This document shows positions 1-5,701 of a DNA stretch of 5,701 bases, piece after piece. Made by a program: the position numbers and the translations under genes. The notes under the pieces were generated by a model. That model was not told where the DNA came from. It saw only the letters and a program-made list of their open reading frames with translations, and made no database searches. Each line of letters starts with the position of its first letter. Positions within the stretch are counted from its first letter, which is position 1. This DNA is from Inquilinus sp. (lineage in GTDB: Bacteria; Pseudomonadota; Alphaproteobacteria; DSM-16000; Inquilinaceae), in contig JABDIP010000066.1 of assembly GCA_013003675.1 (NCBI GenBank), forward strand, positions 1 to 5,701. Direction: 5' to 3'.

Positions 1-1
1 G

Positions 2-709
2 TCTTTAGCGGCGCCCGGATTGCATTTCGGCGCCGGCAGTCCCAGCGCGACCGGCATTAGCGTCTCGACGTCGGGCGCCCCGGCGGTGCTGATCGAGGCC
101 GGCAGCACCGGCCGGCTGGCCGATGCCGATCTGGCCGCCGAGGACGGGCCCGGCATCGTCGTCCGCGCCGGTGCCGCCCCGTTGCTCGAAGGCAACCGCA
201 TCGAGACCGCCGGCCAGGCGGGGCTCCTCTACGACGGCAGTTCGGGACGGGCGGTCGGCAACACGATCACAGGCGCCGCCGCTTCGGGCATCGAGGTGCG
301 CGGCAAATCGGCGCCGGACCTGTCCGGCAACCGGATCGAAGGGGCCGGCCAAGCCGGGCTGTTCGTGCACGGGGGCGGGCGCGGCCAATACCAGGGCAAC
401 ACCATTGTCGGCAGTCGGTTCTCCGGGATCGTGGTCGGCGCGGGCGCCGCGCCGGTGCTGATCTCCAACACCGTGCTGGACGGCGCCGAGCACGGCATCC
501 TGGTCCTGGAAGGCGGCACCGCGGCGCTGCAGGGGAACCGGATCGAAGGCAATGCCGGTTACGGCATCGCCGTCGCGATCGGCGCCGAAATCGAGCGCGA
601 CGGCGACGTTCTGGCCGGCAATCGCGAGCCGCAGATACGCACCGATGTCCGTGTCGAACCTCCCGCCGCCGCACCGGATCCACTCGACGAGGCGGCGGCG
701 ACCGAATGA
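2..709 (+). CDS. Right-handed parallel beta-helix repeat protein (5' partial)
   Basis: The reading frame is open from the window edge to the TGA at 707-709 (235 visible codons). A TTG at 20 could be read as a start, but the repeat pattern already runs at the edge, so the true start is probably upstream. The visible part is a stack of beta-helix coils of 22-23 residues, each opening with GN(R/T)I or SNTV, followed by a Gly-I/L-x-V step and a small-residue turn, as in the Beta_helix/NosD-like families. Six regular coils are clear, with looser ones before them. The protein ends in a Pro/Ala/Asp-rich tail without a membrane anchor. Such folds usually bind or process polysaccharide or act as scaffolds; no catalytic site is recognisable here. 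A signal peptide cannot be judged because the N-terminus is missing. It lies 37 bases before the FHA gene on the same strand, so probably in the same operon. The family call is firm; the function is unknown. Confidence 0.85.
   Translation, partial: SLAAPGLHFGAGSPSATGISVSTSGAPAVLIEAGSTGRLADADLAAEDGPGIVVRAGAAPLLEGNRIETAGQAGLLYDGSSGRAVGNTITGAAASGIEVRGKSAPDLSGNRIEGAGQAGLFVHGGGRGQYQGNTIVGSRFSGIVVGAGAAPVLISNTVLDGAEHGILVLEGGTAALQGNRIEGNAGYGIAVAIGAEIERDGDVLAGNREPQIRTDVRVEPPAAAPDPLDEAAATE
191..601 (+). repeat. Tandem coding repeat, about 69 bp, six beta-helix coils
   Basis: Coils begin at 191, 257, 326, 395, 464 and 533. The first is 66 bp and the others 69 bp, each starting with a codon run for G/S-N-(R/T)-(I/V). 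Coils at 191 and 326 share the GNRIE and AGQAGL pattern. The period reflects rungs of a parallel beta-helix. The copies have diverged at DNA level, so this is an old protein repeat rather than recent duplication. Confidence 0.8.
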
Positions 710-733
710 GCGACCGGAACGGCCGGAGCGGTT

Positions 734-739
734 GGAGGG
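734..739 (+). promoter_or_regulatory. Ribosome binding site of the first FHA gene
   Basis: GGAGGG lies 7 bases before the ATG at 747. It decides the start, because the same frame stays open back into the beta-helix gene (to 552). Translation from 747 also starts exactly where the FHA fold begins. Confidence 0.75.
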
Positions 740-746
740 CTCACCG

Positions 747-1160
747 ATGAGGCGAAGCTACGTCGTCGGGCGCAGCCCCTACGCGGATGTGGTTTTGGCC
801 GACGGTTCGGTCGCCCGTCGTCATGCCGAAATCGTGGTCACCGGCGATGGCCGGCTGTATCTGACCGATTGCGGGTCGGAGGCCGGCACCTGGCGGCTGG
901 CCGAGGGCAGCGACGATCGTTGGGAGCGGGTCCGGCAGGATTTCATCGGGGCCGAGGAGCCGCTGCGCGTCGGCGAGTTTCGCTGTACCGCGGCGACCCT
1001 GCTCGGCGACCGGCTCGACCGGTCGACCGAGGCGCAAGGCGGCGGTCGCTGGCGCCACGAGGGGCTCGGCGGCGGTCGCCGCGGCGGTGGTGCCGAGCCG
1101 CCGCGCGGCAGGGTCGAGCGCGACCCCGAGACCGGCGAGATCATTCCGAAGAGGCTGTGA
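747..1160 (+). CDS. FHA-domain protein with divergent phosphopeptide pocket
   Basis: A 137-residue protein. An FHA domain fills residues 3-86: YVVGRSPYADVVL matches the GRxxxxDIxL strand, VARRHAEI (22-29) the VSRxHA loop, and DCGSEAGTW (41-49) the DxxSxNGT loop. FHA domains bind phosphothreonine peptides. The Arg of GRS (9) and the Arg-His pair are kept, but the usual Ser that touches the phosphate is Ala23 and the usual Asn is Ala46, so binding may be weak or altered. Residues 92-123 are Gly/Arg-rich and probably disordered; the end is DPETGEIIPKRL. No signal peptide or membrane helix is seen, so it should be cytoplasmic. It ends 5 bases before the MotA/ExbB-like gene, which suggests translational coupling and work in the same complex. 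The fold is confident; its partner is unknown. Confidence 0.86.
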   Translation: MRRSYVVGRSPYADVVLADGSVARRHAEIVVTGDGRLYLTDCGSEAGTWRLAEGSDDRWERVRQDFIGAEEPLRVGEFRCTAATLLGDRLDRSTEAQGGGRWRHEGLGGGRRGGGAEPPRGRVERDPETGEIIPKRL

Positions 1161-1165
1161 CGCGG

Positions 1166-1966
1166 ATGACCGAGGCAACACTCAAGGCCGACGAGACCGA
1201 GGCGCCGCCAGGCCGCCGGCGGCTCAGCCATCCGGTCGTGATCGTCGCCAGCCTGGTCCTGGCCGTGCTGACGATCGTCGTTCTGCAGCTTGTCCTGCCG
1301 ACCGGCGCGGCGGTACTGCTACTCGATCTCGAACGCGGCACCTATCCGGCGACCGTGCAGAACGCCATGTGGGTCGTGTTCGCGGTCGGGCTCGGCGAGC
1401 TGTTCGTCCGCGGGCGGGCCGCCCGGTCGGAGCGCGCGCAGCTTCGCCTCGGCTATCTGCCGGAGGACGAGACGACGATCCTGCAGGCGCCGGAACTTCG
1501 CCGAATCTATGCCGTTGCCCGGCGGAAGTCGGCCGATTCGGATGGCGCGTTCCTGCCGCGTGTCATCCAGCGGGTCATCCTTCAATTCCGCACCAGCCGG
1601 TCGATCGACCAGGCGAGTTCCCTGCTCAACTCCAGCCTGGAACTCTACCTGCACGAAATCGACCTGCGCTACAGCATGGTCCGCTATGTGGTGTGGGCGA
1701 TTCCGACGCTGGGCTTCATCGGCACGGTGATCGGCATCTCGTTGGCGCTCGCCTTCGCCGGCCAAGTCGACGTTCAGGACCCGACCCTTCTGGCCGAACT
1801 GACCAAGCGCCTGGCCGTCGCTTTCAACACGACGCTGCTGGCGCTGGTGATGGCGGCGGTGCTGGTGCTGATCCAGCACATCGTGCAGGCCCGCGAGGAG
1901 GGGGCGCTCAACGCCGTCGGCCAGTACTGCCTCGATAATCTGATCAACCGGCTCTACGAGGAATGA
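1166..1966 (+). CDS. MotA/TolQ/ExbB-family proton channel subunit
   Basis: A 266-residue membrane protein. Predicted helices lie at about 23-45, 64-80, 173-198 and 219-241, with a mostly cytoplasmic stretch (82-170) between the second and third. This is the four-helix layout of MotA-type A subunits. Helix 3 has the family signature IPTLGFIGTVIGISLA (179-194), and helix 4 starts with AVAFNTTLLAL, the Thr-bearing helix that lines the ion path in ExbB/TolQ/MotA. Family members form pentamers that use proton or sodium flow to move a dimeric B subunit. No MotB, ExbD or TolR gene follows; the next gene is a vWA protein with a B-like membrane helix. The ATG at 1166 is chosen because it follows the FHA stop by 5 bases, has AAGAGG at 1149-1154, and the next in-frame Met is at residue 68, beyond the first helix. 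Substrate ion and load are not evident from sequence. Confidence 0.9.
   Translation: MTEATLKADETEAPPGRRRLSHPVVIVASLVLAVLTIVVLQLVLPTGAAVLLLDLERGTYPATVQNAMWVVFAVGLGELFVRGRAARSERAQLRLGYLPEDETTILQAPELRRIYAVARRKSADSDGAFLPRVIQRVILQFRTSRSIDQASSLLNSSLELYLHEIDLRYSMVRYVVWAIPTLGFIGTVIGISLALAFAGQVDVQDPTLLAELTKRLAVAFNTTLLALVMAAVLVLIQHIVQAREEGALNAVGQYCLDNLINRLYEE
1958..1963 (+). promoter_or_regulatory. Ribosome binding site of the first vWA gene
   Basis: GAGGAA sits inside the last codons of the channel gene, 9 bases before the ATG at 1973. This supports that start and coupled translation of channel subunit and vWA protein. Confidence 0.6.
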
Positions 1967-1972
1967 CCGGGC

Positions 1973-2944
1973 ATGCTGGCGCGGCGGCAACGCACCCTGG
2001 ACCTGCTCAGCATCTCGGCGCTCGACCTGTTCGCCTCGGCGCTCGGCGTCTTCGTGCTGATGGCGGTCCTGCTGTTCCCGTTCTACCTCAAGGCACCGTC
2101 GATCGAGGCCGACCTGGCCGGTGCCGAGGCCGAGCAGCAGGCGGCCGGCCTCGCGCTCAGCGAGGCGCGGCGGCTCGCCAACGAGGCGGAAGAGGCGCGG
2201 GCGGCGGCTGAGGCCCTGCGCACCCGCGCGATCGACGAGGTACAAGAGGCGGAGGCGTCCAAGGCCGAGGCGGAATCCCGGCTGACCGAGGCGATGGCGC
2301 GATCCCACGAAATCGGCGAGCAGACCGCCTCCCTGGAGGACGAGTTGGAGGCGATCGCCATACCCGACCTCGACCTCGTCTTCGTCATGGATACGACATC
2401 GAGCATGCGTCGGGAGATCGCCGACGTGCAGACCAACCTGCTCGGCATCATCCGCGTGCTGCACCGGCTGGCGCCGACGCTGAATGTCGGCTTCGTCGCC
2501 TATCGCGACGTCGGCGACGACTACGTAACGCGGCCCTTCCCGCTGACCCCGATGGAGGGCGACAACCTCGCCCACATCCTGACCTTCGTGGAGAAGCTGC
2601 AGGCGCGTGGCGGCGGCGACAGGCCGGAGGCGGTCGGCCGGGCGCTCGACGAGGCATACTCCATGGCGTGGCGGGGCGATGCACAGGGGCGTGTCGTGCT
2701 GATCGGCGACGCTCCGGATCGGCCGGAACGGTGGCGCGGCATTTTCGCCGAAGCGGAGCGTTTTCGTCGCCGCACCGCCGCTACCGGCCTGCGCTGGGCG
2801 GTCTCGGCGATCTACACCGGAAATCGCCCGGACGGGAACCGCTTCTTTAAGGGCTTGGCCGAAACCGGCGGTGGCGACTTTATCGATCATGAGGGGCGGA
2901 TGATGGAAAGCGTGCTGCTGTCCATTCTCGACCCCGCTTCGTGA
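1973..2944 (+). CDS. Membrane-anchored coiled-coil vWA protein, ExbD/MotB-like N-terminus (paralog 1)
   Basis: A 323-residue protein in three parts. Residues 1-12 are short and positive; 13-38 form one membrane helix (SISALDLFASALGVFVLM, then a Pro-Phe-Tyr exit) with Asp18 near its start, as in the ion-carrying helix of ExbD/TolR/MotB. Residues 43-128 are Ala/Glu/Arg-rich heptad-like sequence, a probable coiled coil. Residues 132-320 are a von Willebrand A domain: the MIDAS motif reads DTTSSM (D140, T142, S144), followed by VAYRD (175-179), GGGDRPEA (213-220, probable third metal loop) and GDAPD (245-249). This DTTxSM...YRD...GGGDxPE pattern recalls VwkA-type vWA domains. Positive-inside reasoning puts coiled coil and vWA in the periplasm. 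It starts 6 bases after the channel gene, the place of a B subunit, and is a paralog of the gene at 3331-4305. Domain calls are firm; the stator role is inferred. Confidence 0.92.
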   Translation: MLARRQRTLDLLSISALDLFASALGVFVLMAVLLFPFYLKAPSIEADLAGAEAEQQAAGLALSEARRLANEAEEARAAAEALRTRAIDEVQEAEASKAEAESRLTEAMARSHEIGEQTASLEDELEAIAIPDLDLVFVMDTTSSMRREIADVQTNLLGIIRVLHRLAPTLNVGFVAYRDVGDDYVTRPFPLTPMEGDNLAHILTFVEKLQARGGGDRPEAVGRALDEAYSMAWRGDAQGRVVLIGDAPDRPERWRGIFAEAERFRRRTAATGLRWAVSAIYTGNRPDGNRFFKGLAETGGGDFIDHEGRMMESVLLSILDPAS

Positions 2945-2948
2945 GGAG
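2943..2948 (+). promoter_or_regulatory. Ribosome binding site of the second FHA gene
   Basis: GAGGAG overlaps the TGA stop of the first vWA gene (2942-2944) and lies 6 bases before the ATG at 2955. It supports this start and tight coupling. Confidence 0.7.
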
Positions 2949-2954
2949 CGGACG

Positions 2955-3320
2955 ATGACGGACATCGGTGAATTGGAGAGCGGCTGGCGACTGGACGGTT
3001 CCGATGGCGCCGGCCGGTCGATCCGCCTGCTGATCGGCGAGACCCAATTGGCCTCGATCTATCTCGGCGTCACGGTCGGACGCCATCCGGCGCTCTGCGA
3101 TCTGGTGATCGACGACCCGTCGGTGTCGCGGCGTCACCTGCGCATCGGCCGCGCGGCCGGCGGGCTGTTCGTCGAGGATGTGCACGCGCTCAACGATTCC
3201 TATGTCGAGGATCGGCTGCTGGCCCCGTTCGAACCGGAATCGCTGGAAGACGGCGATACCCTGACCCTCGGCCGGGTCACCCTGACCCTGTCGCGACTCG
3301 GCGACGAAGCGCCGATCTGA
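2955..3320 (+). CDS. FHA-domain protein, canonical core motif
   Basis: A 121-residue protein that is almost entirely one FHA domain (about 22-115). The core is well kept: VGRHPALCDLVI (41-52), DPSVSRRHLRI (54-64) with the phosphate-contacting Ser58 and the Arg-His pair, and a DVHALNDSYV loop (75-84) in which Asn80 matches the conserved Asn while the usual GT is DS. The C-terminal strands EDGDTLTLGRVTLTL match the typical FHA ending. It should therefore bind phosphothreonine peptides, unlike the FHA protein at 747-1160. No signal peptide or membrane segment is seen, so it should be cytoplasmic. It is placed between two vWA paralogs with gaps of 10 bases on each side, implying co-expression and probably a common complex. 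A kinase that would make its ligand is not in this window. Confidence 0.92.
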   Translation: MTDIGELESGWRLDGSDGAGRSIRLLIGETQLASIYLGVTVGRHPALCDLVIDDPSVSRRHLRIGRAAGGLFVEDVHALNDSYVEDRLLAPFEPESLEDGDTLTLGRVTLTLSRLGDEAPI

Positions 3321-3330
3321 TCCTGCAGCG

Positions 3331-4305
3331 ATGAAGCGGCCGAACCGCGAGGTCTCGATCTTCACCCTGTCGGCGCTCGACGTGCTGGCGATGGCGACCG
3401 GCACCTTCGTTCTGCTGGTGGTGATCATGATGCCGTATTACCGGATGACCGCCGACGCCAACGCCGCGATCGACGACATCCGCGAGGCGACCGAGACGGA
3501 GACCGCGGAAGCCGAGGAAATCGAGCGCGTTGCTGCCGCCGACGCCGCCGCGGCCGAGGACGTCATGGCCGAAGCCGAGGCGATCCGTGCCGCCGCCGCC
3601 GAACTGAGGGCCGCCGCCCTTGCCCTGATCCAGGAGGCCGATGCGGTCGATGGCCGGGCCGGCGACGACAACCGTCGCGTCGCCGAGCTGGAATCGCGGA
3701 TCGAGCTGCGCGTGATCAAGGAAATGGATCTGGTTTTCGTGGTCGATACCACCGCCAGCATGGCCGGCGTGCTGCGCGAACTGACCGATTCGATGGAGGG
3801 CATCGTCCGTATCCTGGAGCGGCTGGTGCCGTCGCTCAGGGTCGGCGTCGTCGCCTATCGCGACCGCGAACTCGGCGGCTGGGTGACCCAGGCGCTGCCG
3901 CTGACGGCAACCGACAGCGGCTTCTTCCGTGTTCAGGACTTCGTCGCCCGGCTGCAGGTCTCCAGGGTCGGCGGCACCAGCGTGCACGAGGATCTCGACC
4001 GGGGCCTCGCCGAGGCCCTGGCGATGCCGTTCCGGACCGGCGCCAAGCAGACGATCATCGTCATCGGCGATGCCGCCGCCCACCGGCCGCAACAGGCCTA
4101 TGCTCTCGGCCTCGCCCGGCGGTTCTCCGCCGCCAGCAATCGTCAGAGCATCTCGACCCTGTTCGTGCCGACCCAGGCATGGCGCGAGTTCGGCGAGGGG
4201 GATCGCGAGTTCTTCGAGCAACTGGCCCGCGCCGGCGGCGGCCAGTTCAACGATCTGCGCGGCGCCTTGATCGAGAGCGTGCTGCTGTCGGTGCTGGAGG
4301 AGTGA
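3331..4305 (+). CDS. Membrane-anchored coiled-coil vWA protein, ExbD/MotB-like N-terminus (paralog 2)
   Basis: A 324-residue protein with the same architecture as the one at 1973-2944. One membrane helix spans about 12-37 (FTLSALDVLAMATGTFVLL, then a Pro-Tyr-Tyr exit) with Asp17 in the SALD position. An Ala/Glu-rich probable coiled coil covers 41-128 and a vWA domain 131-322. MIDAS: DTTASM (D139, T141, S143), VAYRD (174-178), GGTSVHED (214-221, third loop with Thr216 where the paralog has Asp216) and IGDAAAHR (245-252). Both paralogs end in GGG(D/Q)F followed by ESVLLS(I/V)L. Topology should be N-in, vWA in the periplasm. The start at 3331 has no clear Shine-Dalgarno sequence, but it lies 10 bases after the FHA stop and reproduces the paralog's N-terminal layout, so coupling to the upstream gene is likely. 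It probably arose by duplication of the other vWA gene, or the two form a heteromer. Exact function unknown. Confidence 0.92.
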   Translation: MKRPNREVSIFTLSALDVLAMATGTFVLLVVIMMPYYRMTADANAAIDDIREATETETAEAEEIERVAAADAAAAEDVMAEAEAIRAAAAELRAAALALIQEADAVDGRAGDDNRRVAELESRIELRVIKEMDLVFVVDTTASMAGVLRELTDSMEGIVRILERLVPSLRVGVVAYRDRELGGWVTQALPLTATDSGFFRVQDFVARLQVSRVGGTSVHEDLDRGLAEALAMPFRTGAKQTIIVIGDAAAHRPQQAYALGLARRFSAASNRQSISTLFVPTQAWREFGEGDREFFEQLARAGGGQFNDLRGALIESVLLSVLEE

Positions 4306-4339
4306 CGGGCGTTCCGCCGCCGAGCCGGTTCCCGGCGGG

Positions 4340-5179
4340 CTATTGGGCGGCCATCAAGGCGCGGTACAGCGACGCCCCCTGCGCCATGGGCATCTCCTGG
4401 ATGGCCCGGTGCAAATAGAGCGCCGTCCAGCAGACCCGCATCCTGGTCTCTTCATCGGCGACCGCCGCCAGATCGGCATAGGCGTCGAAGTCCAGTTCCC
4501 GGTCTGCGGCCAGGTCGTATGCTTCGTCGACCGCGACGTCGATCAGCATGGAGAAGTCGGCATCGCCCAGCGCGCGTTTCGGCTTGCCCGCCGCGCCCTC
4601 GACGATCACCCGCATGACCGCCGTGCTGGTCGCGTCCCTGACGGCCGGCGAGAATGACGGCATCGGCCCGCCGGCCGCACCACCGGTGATGTAGGACAGG
4701 CAGGCCGCGCCGCCCTGCGCCGACGCCTCTTCCGCGCTGACGACAAAGGCGTCGACGAAGCCGAGCACGGCCTCGTCGGAGGCCGATCCGATGGTGCGCG
4801 GCAGCAGCGTGGCGCCGATATCGCGCCCGATCGCCGCGACCTCGCGTCCGATCGCCGCGTCGCCGCGGACCGCGGCATGTTCGAGCCGGTCGCGGATACC
4901 CGGCTCCTGATCCGGAAAGGCTTCCAGGATGGTCGGCAGGACCGAATCGCGGGCGATGATGTCGTCGACATCCGGCGCGGTCAGCCGCAGGATTCCGATC
5001 TGAATCACGAGGCCGGCGGCGATGCCGGCGACCACCATGCCGGCGATGAAAGGCCACTTGCCCTTCAGGCTGCCGGGGTTGTTGCCGCCGGTAATCCGCC
5101 GGATGACGAAGCCGACGACGATGATGATGACGAGGGTCGGAGCCAGGTCGATGAGGGCCGGCTGGAGGGAGTCGAGCAT
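4340..5179 (-). CDS. Hypothetical membrane protein, two N-terminal helices and a long soluble domain
   Basis: I do not recognise this 279-residue protein. It reads ATG at 5179-5177 to TAG at 4342-4340. Two hydrophobic segments, at about 12-27 and 43-65, are joined by a loop with Arg27, Arg28, Lys39 and Lys41, which suggests the loop is cytoplasmic and the remaining 210 residues are periplasmic. That domain is helical-looking and acidic, with two cysteines (160 in AACLSYI, 250 in VCWTALYL) that could form a disulfide if it is indeed periplasmic. No enzyme motif is visible. Balanced composition and clear membrane segments favour this frame over the overlapping Arg/His-rich frames on either strand. 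The start has only a poor ribosome binding site. It lies 71 bases after the TctA-like gene on the same strand and may be co-transcribed; it converges on the vWA operon with a 34-base gap. Confidence 0.72.
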   Translation of the reverse strand: MLDSLQPALIDLAPTLVIIIVVGFVIRRITGGNNPGSLKGKWPFIAGMVVAGIAAGLVIQIGILRLTAPDVDDIIARDSVLPTILEAFPDQEPGIRDRLEHAAVRGDAAIGREVAAIGRDIGATLLPRTIGSASDEAVLGFVDAFVVSAEEASAQGGAACLSYITGGAAGGPMPSFSPAVRDATSTAVMRVIVEGAAGKPKRALGDADFSMLIDVAVDEAYDLAADRELDFDAYADLAAVADEETRMRVCWTALYLHRAIQEMPMAQGASLYRALMAAQ

Positions 5180-5250
5180 GACGGCGCGTCCAGGCAGGTC
5201 GAAGGAGGGGTCGGGCGCCGCACCCTAGTCGCTCGATCCCTTCGGCGGGG

Positions 5251-5701
5251 TTAACCGCCTTCGGTCGGCCCGGCGGGCGGGCCGGCGGCATCGCGGATCG
5301 CGCGGACCGCCAGATAGGCCCAGATCGCCAGGGTCAGCGCCGCCAGCGAGGCGGCGATCGGGCGTGCGACGAAGCCGGTCAGATCGCCCTGGGTCTTCAT
5401 GATCGACACCATGAAATTGTCCTCGACCATCCGGCCCAGCACGATGCCCAGGATCGCCGGCGCGATCGGGAAGCCGTTCTCCTCCATCAGGAAGGCCAGC
5501 ACGCCCAGCACCAGCATCACCCAGATCGCGAAGACTGTGTTGTTGACCGCGAACGAGCCGACGATGCAGAACGCCAGGATGATCGGCATCAACACCCGTC
5601 CGGGAATTCGCAACACATAGCCGGACAGCTTGATCGCCGACAGCCCGATCGGGATCATCACCAGATTGGCGACCAGAAACGCCACGAACACCGCATAGAC
5701 C
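5251..5701 (-). CDS. tctA: Tripartite tricarboxylate transporter permease, TctA family (5' partial)
   Basis: The frame is open from the right edge to the TAA at 5253-5251, giving the last 149 residues of what is usually a protein of about 500. TctA is the large membrane subunit of TTT systems, which import citrate or other carboxylates with a periplasmic binding protein (TctC) and a small membrane subunit (TctB). The visible part has four hydrophobic segments and the family's C-terminal signature: a GSFAVNNTVFAIWVMLVLGV helix, a short ENGFPIAPAILG turn, then LGRMVEDNF (family: LGPxxEENxRRSL) and a final helix before a Gly/Pro-rich tail. The GTG at 5691 could look like a start, but the frame and homology continue beyond it. 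The substrate cannot be told from this part. It is probably unrelated to the vWA/FHA operon. Confidence 0.93.
   Translation of the reverse strand, partial: VYAVFVAFLVANLVMIPIGLSAIKLSGYVLRIPGRVLMPIILAFCIVGSFAVNNTVFAIWVMLVLGVLAFLMEENGFPIAPAILGIVLGRMVEDNFMVSIMKTQGDLTGFVARPIAASLAALTLAIWAYLAVRAIRDAAGPPAGPTEGG

Noticed and set aside
1319..2965. Long minus-strand ORF (548 codons) opposite the channel and first vWA genes
   Set aside because: Its translation is rich in Arg, His, Gln and Asp with no domain pattern, as expected for an antisense frame of GC-rich genes; the plus-strand frames have clear domains and ribosome binding sites.
3277..4221. Minus-strand ORF (314 codons) opposite the second vWA gene
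   Set aside because: Low-complexity Gly/His/Arg-rich translation and no motif; a shadow of the vWA coding frame.
1973..4305. Interpretation as a classical Zorya (ZorA/ZorB) defence locus or TolQR/ExbBD system
   Set aside because: The channel protein lacks the long cytoplasmic tail of ZorA, the B-like proteins have vWA instead of an OmpA/peptidoglycan-binding or ExbD domain, and no ZorC/D/E-like nuclease or helicase is present in the window.
4314..4338. GC hairpin (CCGCCG paired with CGGCGG) between the convergent genes, considered as a bidirectional terminator
   Set aside because: The stem is only 6 bp and neither strand has a T-run after it; repeats of CCG arise easily in this base composition.
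5245..5262. Imperfect palindrome around GTTAAC at the tctA stop codon, considered as terminator or operator
   Set aside because: About 5 bp of stem, overlaps the stop codon and lacks a T-run; not distinguishable from chance.
1..5701. CRISPR arrays, tRNA/rRNA genes, insertion sequences, attachment sites
   Set aside because: None seen: no direct repeats with regular spacers, no tRNA-like cloverleaf, no transposase; the only periodic repeat is the protein-level beta-helix period.

Overview
The window is GC-rich DNA with little non-coding space. It probably comes from an alphaproteobacterium: a tripartite tricarboxylate transporter permease (TctA) is present and codon use is strongly GC-biased, but no marker gene fixes the lineage, so this is tentative.

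Layout. Positions 1-4305 hold six tightly packed plus-strand genes that look like one operon, entered part-way through its first visible gene. In order they are: the C-terminal part of a right-handed beta-helix repeat protein (to 709); a small FHA-domain protein with a degenerate phosphothreonine pocket (747-1160); a MotA/TolQ/ExbB-type proton-channel subunit (1166-1966); a membrane-anchored coiled-coil vWA protein (1973-2944); a second FHA protein with an intact core motif (2955-3320); and a second, paralogous membrane-anchored coiled-coil vWA protein (3331-4305). The gaps are 37, 5, 6, 10 and 10 bases. Positions 4340-5701 are on the minus strand and converge on this operon: an unrecognised two-helix membrane protein (5179-4340), and upstream of it the C-terminal part of a TctA-family permease that runs off the right edge.

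How the genes may work together. Both vWA proteins begin with a short positive N-terminus and one membrane helix whose first turn carries an Asp in the context SALD, followed by a Pro-aromatic exit, as in the helix of ExbD/TolR/MotB. With the MotA/ExbB-like gene next to them, the simplest reading is an ion-driven stator. One A-type subunit would pair with two B-type subunits whose usual periplasmic peptidoglycan-binding domain is replaced by a coiled coil and a vWA (MIDAS) domain. The two FHA proteins, presumably cytoplasmic, would link the complex to Ser/Thr phosphorylation. No kinase or phosphatase lies in the window; they would be expected upstream. I know of no described system with exactly this composition, so the whole-system reading is inference, although the individual domain calls are well supported.
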